Source: Trissonchulus latispiculum
Lineage: Eukaryota; Nematoda; Enoplea; Enoplida; Ironidae
Assembly (NCBI GenBank): GCA_030248195.1
Contig: JASAND010013323.1
Location: 1 to 64,000, forward strand
DNA: 64,000 nucleotides
Direction of reading: 5' to 3'
In this document: one piece after another, positions 33,980-44,612 of the stretch
Layout of the letters: each line of letters starts with the position of its first letter
Numbering within the stretch: the first letter of the stretch is position 1
The notes under the pieces: generated by a model
What the model saw: the letters and a program-made list of their open reading frames with translations, nothing else
Databases searched by the model: none
What the model was told of the DNA's origin: nothing
Program-made: the position numbers and the translations under genes

Positions 33980-35221
33980 AGTATAGCCCATACTAGTCAA
34001 GTATAGCCCTCCCTGTAAAGATAACTTAATTACTAATGCTCGTATGCTAGTCAGCAGGAAGTTATAAACCCGAAACACAAAGTTTATGTGTATAATTAAG
34101 GCGAAAATTAGTCATAAAATTGCCTATAAAATGGAAATTGGCATTAAAAATAGCAAATATTGGAAGATGGTTCACTATCAGATACAAAATAGCTAAGTAC
34201 GTAGTTAGATAGGGTTAATTAGTAATAATTAAGTGTTTATTAGATAATAATTGGTTAATTCTATGATTTTAGGCCGAAAATTGACTTGGGCTTATGTGAA
34301 AGAGAATTTGATTCTGATTCAAAAAATCCAAACCCGACTTTTCAACTCCCAATAATAAGAAAGTTATAAAGGAAAATGTTTTTGTAAGATTACTTTTTGT
34401 GTCGTAATCTTACCACTCCAAAAAGGAGTGTTCTAAAATTGGTTTTCTTTTTAGTTTGACTTAAGTCAAACCTTTTCCTTTTCCATTGTCTGGGAGGTTG
34501 TCTACCTCCCAGACTACACCTGAGTCAGGTGTTGTTCCCCTTTCCCTCTTTCTTTTTTTTCTCTCTCTGCTAGGCCTCTTTCTTCTGGGCCTAGCAGTTG
34601 TCCTCGCTTGAACTTTTGGCCGAGGACAAGGCCAACAAAGAAAAAGGAAAGGAAATAGTAGGATAAGCCCAAGACATTGTATTTAGAGGGGGCTTAGCTC
34701 CCTCAATAATAATTAATATATTAATATAAGTAGCTAGGTAAAGGTAGATAGGTACGTAGATCATGATGATGTAATCTTTAACTCATAGAAAATTGTACAT
34801 TTTGTGTAATAATCAAATGAAGTTGTGAAATTTCACGAAAATTCCCCTTGGTTATGTTTATGTGTTAAAGAAAGTTTTGCAAAATTTCGCCAAGTTTCGG
34901 CACCCAAAATATATCAAAAATGGGTCAGTTGGGGGGCAATAAATCCAAAATCTCATTAATTTCCACCCCCAACGGCCAGCTGGGTCAGCCCGCTGCAGCG
35001 CAGCACACGGAAAAGGTGGCAAGCTTCCAGAAAGTTCTAGAACCTTCTAGAAGCTTTGCCTTAAAATCAAAGAAGAAGCGAGCTCCAGGTCTCGCTAATG
35101 ACCTGTCACCGAGCTGTCAGCAAAACTGTCAGCTCGGTCCCAAAATTTTCATTTCAAATCAGTGTTCGTTGAGTTGCAACCGAAGTAGGTTGCTTTTCCC
35201 CTTCCCCTGGTGCGTTCCTTA
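33980..35221 (+). mobile_element. Hairpin-dense non-coding element, copy B
   Basis: Near-identical, same orientation as 9108-10224, about 24.9 kb away, with the same ends AGTATAGCCCAT and GCGTTCCTTA. It keeps about 125 bp (34757-34880) absent from copy A. All stems of copy A are present, though the long palindrome has two changes here. It is preceded by extra TATAGCCC words and enclosed by a 42-bp direct repeat. The ORFs within are not protein-like. It is followed without a break by more hairpin-dense DNA. Confidence 0.75.
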
Positions 35222-35260
35222 GTGCAGTTGCTACCTGCATAGGGAATTCAGCGCACCCTC
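35219..35260 (+). repeat. 42-bp direct repeat, right copy
   Basis: As the copy at 33930-33971 but with loop TTGCTAC instead of TTGTTAC. Confidence 0.9.
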
Positions 35261-35281
35261 CCAGGTTAGGACGCGTAGGGA

Positions 35282-35315
35282 CTTTTTCTCTGACCCGCAC
35301 TGGTCAGAGAAAAAG
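35282..35315. other. 14-bp perfect stem-loop
   Basis: CTTTTTCTCTGACC / GGTCAGAGAAAAAG with loop CGCACT. Bordered by repeats, no ORF. Confidence 0.95.
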
Positions 35316-36301
35316 AAATTGAGTTTTTTAACGCGAACGCTACACTTTGTTTTAGGGGCCAAATGGGTGTGTTGTGCCCGGCCAAACTTTTAATAACATT
35401 CAGGCCCTTTTGGCCAACTTTTTCCTTTATTATGGAGGCCTTTGGCCATTTTTTATTATGCAGTTTTTAAGGCATTCAGGCCATGTTTTCTTTCCATTTT
35501 TATGGGGCCATTGGGCCAGTTTTTTATACGATTTTGGGCCAAAGAGCCCCAGTTTTCACTCAACATTCTGGGCCTAAGGCCATATTTTAGTTATGATAGC
35601 ATGCGTGGGCCTTTAGGCCACTTTTACTTTGTTTTATTTCATTTTCTTCGTTCTTCATTATTATTTTATTATTTTAAATAAAGGGACAGCTCATGTAAAC
35701 CCCTCCTGTTGATGGAGGTCTTGAGAATTGTCCCTATTTCTGTTTTTCTGTTTTTCGTGCCGACACTCTCTATATATCGAGGTTTTCTGACCTCCACCTC
35801 CGATTATTTCTATTCATTTATTCTGTTATTTTTAGTTGCACTCTTCTGGTCAAGCCACGACCAAGTTTTACTAATTTTAATAAGGTCCTTTTTGGCCTAA
35901 ATTTGGGGTTTAAAGTAGAGTATTGGGATATCTAAGTGGGGACCCAACCTCCAAGTTTGAGTTAGAGGGTCCCTTTGCTACGACCCTATTTTTATTAAGT
36001 TAGTTAATGGCAATGTTCACCCCACAGCCGGCAACTAGGAGTTGCCAGCCATATTGTTTTAATCTCAGGCTTTGTTAAGCCTTAAAATCACTGTTTGTAA
36101 TTTGTACTGCTTGTCGTAGGTCGGTAACCAAAAATAATAGGTTATTAAAAGCGCATGAGCGAAGTTTAAAACAAGAATCCCAAAAATAATCTCTTGCTCT
36201 TTCTAAATAATTAATAATTAAGTGTTTCACGGGGAATGACCGGCTTCCCCATTAATTAATCTAATTATTGTTAGTAGTCCTGTTTAATAATAGTTTTGTT
36301 T

Positions 36302-36328
36302 AGTAATGATTGCTTGGCAATCATTACT
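36302..36328. other. 12-bp perfect stem with 3-nt loop
   Basis: AGTAATGATTGC / GCAATCATTACT, loop TTG. Confidence 0.95.
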
Positions 36329-36386
36329 CACACGGCTTTCGTAAAATACAAAGTTCTCAAAATCACCAAAGTTCTGCGCTATAAGC

Positions 36387-36410
36387 TGAGTTTTAGATGC
36401 CTAAAACTCA
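36387..36410. other. 10-bp perfect stem-loop
   Basis: TGAGTTTTAG / CTAAAACTCA, loop ATGC. Confidence 0.95.
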
Positions 36411-37300
36411 CAACAAATTTTCGTTCAAATTTAGTTAATTTGGTGCGCTTGAATTAATAATTAGCAGCATAGGTTACTTAATATTCATTAGAGTTAGTTT
36501 CCATTTAGGTTGTTTGTAATCATGTCTGTTTCTAGGATTAGCTAGATAAGTAATTACCTAAGAAATTGTATGTCTGTGTGTGTGCATGAATTGTATAAAT
36601 GGCATTGTATTGGCTTCCATGACTGTATGCGCGTTGACTCGCGGAAACTCCTTCTGTCCGATGAAGGTTGTGAGCATCGCTGGAGTGGTCAAGACTCAGA
36701 TCTTAAGCAGGAATGAAGTGTATGTGTGATTTGTATGAATGATTATATTCTTTATTAATGAGAACTTGTTTAGTCTGAATGTTGCATAAGTGAGGTATAA
36801 GCGGTTATTGACGTAGGTATTGTGTAAATGTTGTATGATTGTGATTAATTGACAAATAGGATTACGTAGTTCAATACTAGATTACCTAGGACCTCTGTAT
36901 GTACGCTTTATGTAATATAGTTGTCAATCGTAATCGAGCAAGTGACTGCCTGAATGGTTATTGATTCCCTGTGTGCATGATTTGTATGAAGTGCCGAAAC
37001 TATATCAGAACTCCTATAGTACGCAGGAAAAGTAGTAATAAGTAATGTAGTTTCAGGTTGCAAGTCGTGTATCTGGAAGTTTGCGAGTATTTGGTTGCGT
37101 AGGAAATCTGGGTTTAGGTACTGTTTAGCAAATATGCAAATGAGGTTAAGGCTATAGGACCTAGAGTCACGGGGACTCCGTATTGAGTCCTCATCAGCTT
37201 GAATCTGGATATCCTCGATTCGTCCCCGTAAGTCACTCTTTGTCAAAACCACCAGTTTTGTGAATTTATCTAGCCTTCAACGTTTAATACTCATAAAATA

Positions 37301-37600
37301 GGGAGTTGTTACCTTCCCTTGGTAGAACCCAATAAAGAACAGAAGTTCCACACTAAATTATGACGTTTTCATTAAATTTGTGCGTTAACTCTCTTTTAAC
37401 CACTGATGTTTGTTAAGAGCAGGAAGTTGTTACCTTCCTCACTTAAACTCGCGAAACTAAAAGCTCTACATTCAAGTATTGTGTTCTGGTCAAACTCACG
37501 TGCAAATCGCTTTCTAATTAAGTAACACTTATCAAAGATAGGAAGTTGTTACCTTCCTTGCTAGGACCCGGAAAAACAGAAGGTCCTAAACTTGATCACC
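37301..37600 (+). repeat. Three diverged ~120-bp units each opening with a TTGTTAC hairpin
   Basis: GGGAG, GGAAG and GGAAG stems with loop TTGTTAC and CTTCC arms begin at 37301, 37422 and 37541. In units 1 and 3 a second hairpin follows: TAGAACC...AGTTCCA (37323-37350) and TAGGACC...GGTCCTA (37562-37588), showing a compensatory G-C to A-T change. The rest of the units is diverged. Confidence 0.8.
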
Positions 37601-37761
37601 TTAACCAACTTAATGTTTCCTGTGTTAGACGAATAAATGGGTACTTATCTGCTGTTAAAGGACCCCAAAAGTATATCAAATTCGAGTAATAGGTTTTAAT
37701 CGTACAGAAGCAGACTGTACAAAGAGAAATCAAGTTGAAATCACAGTTTCACATCGAAGGC

Positions 37762-37793
37762 ACAATTTCTTGCACAAGAACGCAAGAAATTGT
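37762..37793. other. 12-bp perfect stem-loop
   Basis: ACAATTTCTTGC / GCAAGAAATTGT with an 8-nt loop. Confidence 0.95.
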
Positions 37794-38367
37794 CCTAAAA
37801 ACTAACGTTTTACTTAAAGCCAATTTTAAGTATCGTGATCTTACTCAAATCATTCAGAACTTGTGTTAATCCGCTTGAATCACGAATTTTCACAACAAAT
37901 TTGACTTGTACAAGTTTGTTCTAAGTTCAGAAAGCCAAAATGTGAGTAATGGTTGCTGGGTTCGAATCCCGCACCTATAACTTGTATTAATGGGTTTTAA
38001 CCCATTTGATTCAGGTGCGGAGCTTTCACCTGTCCTGCCAGGATCAAAGTCAGATTGTCAGTCATCGGAGTCTCAGTGCTTACAGTAATTGATTAGTGAT
38101 CAGCTCAGTCGAAGAATACGGATATAGATATATACTGGAACAGTCATTTGAATCGGAATCAGCTTTGCTAAGGTACTTTGAGAACCAGTTCAGACTATTT
38201 GGGGAACGATTACGGCAGAGACAATCACAGATACAGCACCAGGATCGACAGTGGGACCTAAAACCTAACAACGAAAGTCTAACCTTGTTCTAGTCTATTC
38301 TAAAGTGACTCTTATTCTTTCGACCTAAAAAGATGAATCTTTTCGAACTAATCATCCGTCTCATTGA

Positions 38368-38384
38368 AGGGGTTGTTACCCCCT
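38368..38384 (+). other. TTGTTAC hairpin with AGGGG/CCCCT stem
   Basis: Same heptaloop as the 37.3-37.5 kb hairpins with an unrelated stem. Confidence 0.9.
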
Positions 38385-38546
38385 GCCCTTGCGCCTAACT
38401 AATTCAGCGGTTATCTCAGTCATTCGGAAGTAGAGAATTTAACGAAGAGATTAAATTAAACTTAACCTGTACTAACCCCATAAACGGACCAGGAATCTCC
38501 CCAACCGGACCGCCCTTGTGTTTGACCCCTTGGCGACCGTATAGCA

Positions 38547-38577
38547 TCCGAAAGTGCTATTGTTACTAGCATTTCGG
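38547..38577 (+). other. TTGTTAC hairpin with TGCTA/TAGCA stem
   Basis: The 5-bp stem (38555-38559 / 38567-38571) is extended by CCGAAA/TTTCGG with one bulged G. Confidence 0.9.
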
Positions 38578-39179
38578 GCTCACCCAAAGACCGGAAACCT
38601 TGCACTACTAATCCCTTTAATCTAGTTAATTTAAATTGTGTAGTAGCTTGTTTTTTATTGATATTGTATTATCCTTTAGTAAGGAGGACGGAAGAAGAGT
38701 AATAACTTAACCACACGAACACAAGCATATAGGGACTGCACAATAGAGTTTAGTAATAGGCTAAACCCTTGTTAGTTAAGATAGTCAAGAAAGGAAAGGA
38801 AGAGGAATATAGTAGAGTTGAGTTGAGTTTAGCTATGGGAACCTTGTCCCTAATAACAATTAATAATCAGGGTAAATCAGATACTGGCAACTCTGGCAAA
38901 CCACTGTTGTTTGTCTAATTGTTTATACAGCATATAGTTTGTGATTTGTAACCTGTTTTATCCCCTGTACGCACTATAATAATCCTGTTCATTGTTTATT
39001 GTCATTATTATTATTGTTAATACCACTATAGCTATCTTTATTAAACTGTTGTGTCCTAATTTTGAATCCACTGACTAGGACATAAGGATCAGATCAAGAT
39101 TTGGATTCATAGCCCCTGCACAAGTAAGTGTTAAAATTGAACCCTTGGTCCCGACAAAGACATCGCCATCATTGTGCTG

Positions 39180-39205
39180 GAATCTTGATTTGGTAATCAA
39201 GATTC
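39180..39205. other. 11-bp perfect stem-loop
   Basis: GAATCTTGATT / AATCAAGATTC with loop TGGT. Confidence 0.95.
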
Positions 39206-39600
39206 TCAATCAGTGTTCTTTGATACAGACCTGATTCAACTATCCAGAAACGGCAAGTGTCGACCCCGCTTGCTACTGATATCCCTTGGATCCCCATCCG
39301 CTTCAAACGAACTCACACCTAGACCCCATCCAGGTTGACCGCAAGGAATCTTTGGTTCTGGACAAATCACCTTCCGAAGATCCTGTGCCTAAGTTTATCC
39401 TCATCGATAAACGAGTCGACCTTCCGTGTACTCGAAGTGGTTGATACCCAGAGTCAGTCGTGATAGACTGTTGCGCTGTTTGGAATCCCTATCTCACCCA
39501 CTTCATTACACATAGCATGCCATCACCTTTATATGGTGTGAAGTCTGACTATACTGAACTTAGTAAAATGCTGTTGACTGACTTTTGATTACTAGGATAA

Positions 39601-40312
39601 GACTAAACTACAGGTGAATACCGGTGGTGTGTGATGCTGGAGAAATGGAGGATTTAACCGACTCAAAGTCAATTTCACGGTTACAACGGTTTATTAAATT
39701 CTGAGCAAAGCTTGACAACAAGATTAGTACCAAACATAAATTTTAACCAGAAACATAAACTTTGACAAAATACTAGAACAACTCACAAAAACCCGGCAGA
39801 AGCCGACTGAGCGACAGAGGTGACTTAACCAAAACCCAACACTAAATTCCCCAAATTCGAACCAACTAACGCTACCCAACCTCTCTCAATCAAATTACAC
39901 CCACAACTGCGACAAACCAACCCAATATGGAGAATCTCAAATATTAGCTAGCCAGACCTGCGAATTTAGACAGAAGTAATATAAATTCATTGAACGTTTG
40001 TCAAAATGTAATATTAATTCACTTAGGCTTAGCAGCTCATGAATAATTTATATCTTTCCTGTCGGTGCTAACTTCACAATGGGCGATAAGCAGACATGTT
40101 TTAAATTGACTGGAAGTTTGTTGGCATGGTAAATATGACATAAAATATCACTGTGGCATGCAGAAAAGGCCTTTAAATAGATTGAAATATATAAAATTTC
40201 AAGGCGAATAGTAACGAAATGGCCTTCTGTAGATGAGTAAGTAACGAGATATGGATTTGGCATGCGGGGGTGGATCACCAATAATCGCGTGGCAGCGAGA
40301 GTGTTAAGCTAG
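39601..40312. other. No gene seen
   Basis: 39760-39950 is C/A-rich on the plus strand and poor in hairpins, unlike the preceding region. Unassigned. Confidence 0.4.
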
Positions 40313-40857
40313 AGATTTGGCCGATAAAGCATTTTGGCACAACAGCGATTTTTTTGTTTTGAACATCGATTTCTCAGAAACTACAATGGATTCGCGTGAA
40401 TTTTGGCAGGATGAAAATTCACACTATTGCGGAGGCACATTTTTCTTGTTTAAGCTAAAACATCTTCAGTTGGAAGAAAAAGCAATGCTAAGTTGCGAAA
40501 TTTCATGCCACCGCACATTTGGTGGATTTTCTGGATCATTAAGACTTGTTGAGCCAAATCCAAACATGCCCCTCGGTCCACTTGTCCTTCATATCATGGC
40601 ACAAAAAGAACTTGGCCGATTCTACAGTTTTGAGAAATCGATGCTCAAATGTTTTTGGTCCAAGTTTAGCCTATATACTAAAAACTTTTTGCTGTTTTTT
40701 GCTAATTTTGCTAGTTTTGCAAGCTCATTTGACTATACTGATTATAAGCTTTAAAATAATGTATAAAATTCTTTCCAACTCCCAAAATTGCGAAAGTTAT
40801 AACATTTCAAATGATCACGACAAAAGCACTGCACAAAAGGATACCACCACCTTAAGA
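40313..40857 (+). repeat. Dispersed repeat, copy 1, ending in a CCACCTTAAG terminus
   Basis: GATTTGGCC, TTCTCAGAAACT, TTTTGGCAGGAT, GTTGCGAAATTTC, AGCCAAATCCAAA, GCACAAAAAGAA and GGCCGA recur in order at 41512-41818. It ends with ACCACCACCTTAAG, the terminus of the TTAAGGTGGTG elements. The 145-residue ORF in it is not kept in the second copy, so I do not call a gene. Confidence 0.65.
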
Positions 40858-41511
40858 CTAATGAAGTGTAAGGAGACTCATTAGTCAGTTTCTTCCCACA
40901 AAATTTACCAAAGCCGTTTTCTCTTACTGTGCCAATGATCTTTTCATTAACCAAATAGCTGTGAGAAATTTTTAAGTATTTGTGTTGGGTGTCGCCAAAT
41001 CGGGGGTAGACCAGGTTCTTCATAGCTGGTCACAGCAAGACCGTTAATAGCCAATGTGTGGATGCATTTTTGCCCGCGCACGTGGTTTGTTTTTTCTTAC
41101 CTATTGGGTCAATTGGGTCTGGGCCACGAAAATTCTTGATTTAATTTGGATCAGGGCCACTGAAATCGTGTCATTTGTTCCGGGGTCACGAAATTATAAA
41201 AGTTTGTAAGTCGCCTTGGGTCTTGGTCAAAGTTGCGCTTTGGTCCAGTGGATCATGGATCATAAAACACGATCCAGTTTCCATCCCTCATTTCTAAGGA
41301 ACTAATTTCTAATTTCTTAGTCAGCATAAGCCGGGAACTTTTACGAGGTCCGGTAACATTATGTCGCTTCTGAGGAAATTAAGTTTATTTGAAATTGCTG
41401 ACACATGTTCAAGACAACTCCGGTTTATTTATACATACCTAATAGTGGTTACATCGTTCCATTCCATATTTTAAAGACACCTATTACTTTAGGTCTATTG
41501 CTTAAAACTGA

Positions 41512-41818
41512 AGATTTGGCCCACACATTATTTCAGCAAAACTGCCACTATGTTATTTTGTACATCGGGATTTTAGAAACTGATTCAACAGAATCAAGAT
41601 ATTTTTGGCAAGATAAAAATTCGCCTTCTGTTGAGGTACATTTGCCTTGATTTGGGCTAAGCGGTCCCACTTTCGAGAAACTCAATGTGAAGTTGTGAAA
41701 TTTCGTATAGCGGATATTCTGGACGATTAAGAGCTGCTTAGCCAAATCCAAAAAATCCATGTCATAATCATAGCACAAAAAGAAATTTCGGCCGACTCTT
41801 CTGTTTTAAGAAATGCTT
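41512..41818 (+). repeat. Dispersed repeat, copy 2
   Basis: Diverged copy of 40313-40660, same orientation, with frame-breaking changes. Confidence 0.65.
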
Positions 41819-42789
41819 TAAGTATTATGAGGGTTAATAATGTTTACAGCTACGCTCATATTAAAGTTTAAAGAAAAGAAGAAATTAAAGAAAATATATT
41901 TTAAAAGAAAGAAGTAGGAAAGAAGTAATCTTTTGAAACAAATAAACTTCTTTCCTTCTTCTTTGCTATGCCTGTTCTCTGTTATGAAATTTTTGTTTGA
42001 AACATTTGCGAGGCCCAATTGACATCAGTCCGGCCCGAGTCTACGCCCGGCTTGAGAAATTATTAACAGAATCCTACGCCCTAACAAATGGACCCCCTCT
42101 CACACGCCTCTATATAACTTCGGAGTCCAAACGGGCGTCGCTCAGTATAATTACACGCTGAAATAGACCAATTTGGGCATGGGTACACATGCATGTACAA
42201 AATGTGAGACCATTTCCACTTACGGTTTACCATTTATTTACTATTTAGTCGCGGGACCAGAGGAGGTGTGAGAGAGGGAGTATTGAGAAGCGTGCAGAGC
42301 CGTTTTTGCAGTCATAGCCTGATGTCATACTCTTATAATTATGTACTTTTTACGTACTGGAAGCAGTCGTTCGTAAACAATGATGCTTCTTTAATTTCTT
42401 GTTTGATGAAATAGGTTAAACTAACATAGTGGGAGTTTAATTTTTGAATCGGGTGAGCCAACTCTAATGAACATCTAAATTTGATTCAGCAATTCCGCGA
42501 ATTCATCTGATTACTTGAAGCTAATGAGTGAAAAGGTGATTTTCAGGCCGCTTATTTCGAATCGTTGAACCAATTTGATTTGTTGACGCTCTTGCAAACA
42601 GTTAACTAAGAGACCAACTATGTCACAGCACCGCTCCAGTACGGTCGTGGTTATGAAAACATGCCCATCCCAATTCTGTCTTGCCACCCGCGCGTCCTAC
42701 TACAATAATATTTACAATAGTCCTACTTCAATTGTTTATTTAACTGCATACGATAACTACACTGAGTCTATTCTGTATCAAAAACTGGT
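41819..42789. other. No gene; foldback remnants around 42080-42350
   Basis: GACCCCCTCTCACACGCC (about 42089) faces GGAGGTGTGAGAGAGGG (about 42262), and ATACTCTTATAATTATGTACT at 42330 resembles the CAAGAGT family terminus. Probably a decayed foldback copy. Confidence 0.45.
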
Positions 42790-43054
42790 AGGGCTGCAGT
42801 AGTAGCTGTTGTTGTCGGCAGTTCTCATTCGTACAGGCAGATATGCCCTTTGAAATGACTTAGGGTTTCTTTCCGGATTTGGATCATATTCATCCACCAC
42901 TTTATCCAAAAGCAGATACACGCAGCTTGGGGGCATCCAAAGAGTCAGCCTTTGTGAAGCTCGTTAGCACATCGACGACATGGATCTCGACATTATGTCC
43001 GTCCAATTTGGCAATTCTTGTTATAGCCCATTCAACAGCTCTGTCCACCGACAT
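42790..43054 (-). pseudogene. Frameshifted gene fragment, unassigned
   Basis: From ATG 43054 the minus strand reads about 43 well-behaved residues (MSVDRAVEWAITRIAKLDGH...). Protein-like sequence then continues in a different frame (VYLLLDKVVDEYDPNPERN) to about 42795. Base composition is more GC-rich than the surroundings. This looks like a decayed exon with one indel. I do not recognise the family. It could belong with the next fragment upstream (43438-43621). Confidence 0.4.
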
Positions 43055-43304
43055 CAAATAATTCTACTTTAGCGTTGAATTGGTTCTCCTCTGATTTGCT
43101 CAATTGGATTGGCCACCACTCTCTCTCAGCATCATCCACATTTTTGAGCTAAAAATATGTCATCTGGTATGTATACTAATATTAACGGAGTCGCTCAGTT
43201 TTAGCTGGGAAGCGTTTGAGCGTAAAATGGGTTATACAAAGTCAAAGGTATTGCATAATAATAGCTCTAGTAGTGGTAATTACAAACAGTTAACTTTAAC
43301 ATCG

Positions 43305-43437
43305 TAGGGCCTATTTGTTTAAAGATTGGTCGGATTAAAAGGATTAAAATTACTCGTTTAATCCGCCGAGGTGATGTTTCTTTAATGCGGATTAATTTTA
43401 ATCGAATCCGTTTAATCTTTACAGAAATAGGGCCTTA
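43305..43437. mobile_element. 133-bp MITE, termini TAGGGCCTATTT
   Basis: TAGGGCCTATTTG-TTTAAAGATT at the left faces AATCTTTACAGAAATAGGGCC at the right. Internal GGATTAAAAGGATTAAAATTA / TTAATTTTAATCGAATCCG also pair, so the whole unit folds back. The termini are hAT-like (AGGGCC); no 8-bp target duplication is evident. Confidence 0.7.
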
Positions 43438-43621
43438 GAAACTTAGCGGAAAAATAATTCAGTATTTCACATGCCGGGCGAAGCTTGTCAGAAAATGCTT
43501 GAATGCGCACGGCCCGAAGCGAGGATCCCAGCAGATTGCGCAAGATAATGAGTGAGTCTTTGCGTTCATAGTTAATGTCGTTGAAGTAGAGTCGGTTTAC
43601 ATTGTTTCTGCCTGTGGCCAC
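43438..43621 (-). pseudogene. Protein-like exon fragment, unassigned
   Basis: An open minus frame of about 60 residues, including NRLYFNDINYERKDSLIILR and SLRAVRIQAFSDKLRPACEI, GC-rich relative to its neighbours. It has no ATG of its own (the frame opens with a non-ATG codon) and runs into the small MITE. A possible exon of the same lost gene as 42790-43054. Function unknown. Confidence 0.35.
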
Positions 43622-43950
43622 GTATCAGTACCTCAATAGGTTTAGGTACCATTGAATAGGTTTAGCTATTTGATCCAGGAAAAATCCAGGTTTATATTTC
43701 TTCCACATTTACACAAACCACAAAAGTTGTGCTTTTGATTGGAGGGTGGGGGGGGGCAAAAGGCGAACTGGCCTTAATCTGCCGGGTAACAACAAATACA
43801 AACGGCTGGCAACTGTCCCAATAGCATGATTCAACAGTAGAAATTGAAAACGAATTGTCTGTAGAGTTATGAATGTTAAACATGTTGAATTTAAACATTT
43901 TGAACTGACACCGAGTGAGTAGATATAAAATGCTGATTCTGGCACAAAAT

Positions 43951-44041
43951 AGGATCCATTTCTAGTTCAAAACTCGGTGGATCCTACTTGCTTCCAGTTC
44001 AAAAGTGGATCCTAGAAAATAGGAGCTCCGGAGGATCCTAT
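43951..44041 (+). repeat. Four GGATCC-centred words in 90 bp
   Basis: AGGATCCA, TGGATCCTA, TGGATCCTA and AGGATCCTA spaced 20-45 bp, two preceded by AGTTCAAAA. A short degenerate tandem repeat. Confidence 0.7.
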
Positions 44042-44612
44042 AATAAAGTTAATAATGACAGAACGCGGTCGTCTGTAACAGATTCTTAAGATAGTTAGCT
44101 ACAGATCACAGAACCTGTTTTCAAAACGAGTAAAGGACATCACAAATTTCCATTTTATTCATAATTTCGAAACACAACGTAATACGTGCAAAACCAGTTA
44201 GTAGTTATTGCTGCACTTCTCTTATTGCTGCACTTCTGTTAACCTTAATATCACGCATGTATTTATCAGCGAACCTTCTTACAGTTGCATTGGAATTTAC
44301 CACAGTCTCCGCAACAATCTATTTTAACAGCAATATAATCAACAAATAGTTAAACCGTATTTTTGTTTAACACTACCGACGTTTTTACGTCGACTATAGA
44401 TCCAGAAACCTGTTCCGTAAACAAGCATAGGCGTTGAAATTCACTACGTTGTAGTTTGAATAGGAAACAGCAATATAGTTAGTAGAAACCAGACAGTAGT
44501 CACTGTTATGTGTTTTAGAGAAACTCGCTGACGTATTTTATTGTTAACATAGCTAGCTATAAAACTTGAACCAGTTTTGTAGACCAATGAACAATATTGC
44601 AATTTCCGCCTT

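Larger units (their letters stand above)
35262..39600. other. Hairpin-dense non-coding region, possible structured ncRNA or unclassified element
   Basis: No convincing ORF in 4.3 kb, but a string of short perfect stems with small loops: 35282-35315 (14 bp), 36030-36046 (6), 36067-36082 (6), 36231-36250 (6), 36302-36328 (12), 36387-36410 (10), 37301-37317, 37422-37438, 37541-37557, 37562-37588 (7), 37762-37793 (12), 37989-38006 (8), 38012-38032 (6), 38368-38384, 38555-38571, 38748-38766 (6), 39180-39205 (11). 35355-35620 holds paired GGCC words. A lone tRNA-type B box (GGTTCGAATCC, 37959-37969) has no A box. The borders are uncertain: left is probably 33930, right near 39600. Strand of any transcript unknown. 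Confidence 0.65.

Noticed and set aside
9108..35221. Copies A and B as the two LTRs of one 26-kb retrotransposon
   Set aside because: No TG..CA ends, no primer-binding site or polypurine tract at the inner edges, no gag/pol between them, and different flanks at each copy.
37959..37969. tRNA gene at the GGTTCGAATCC B box
   Set aside because: No A box, acceptor or anticodon stem upstream; only a T-arm-like hairpin.
40317..40754. 145-residue ORF as a gene
   Set aside because: It lies in a dispersed repeat whose second copy (41512-41818) is frame-broken; no recognisable domain.
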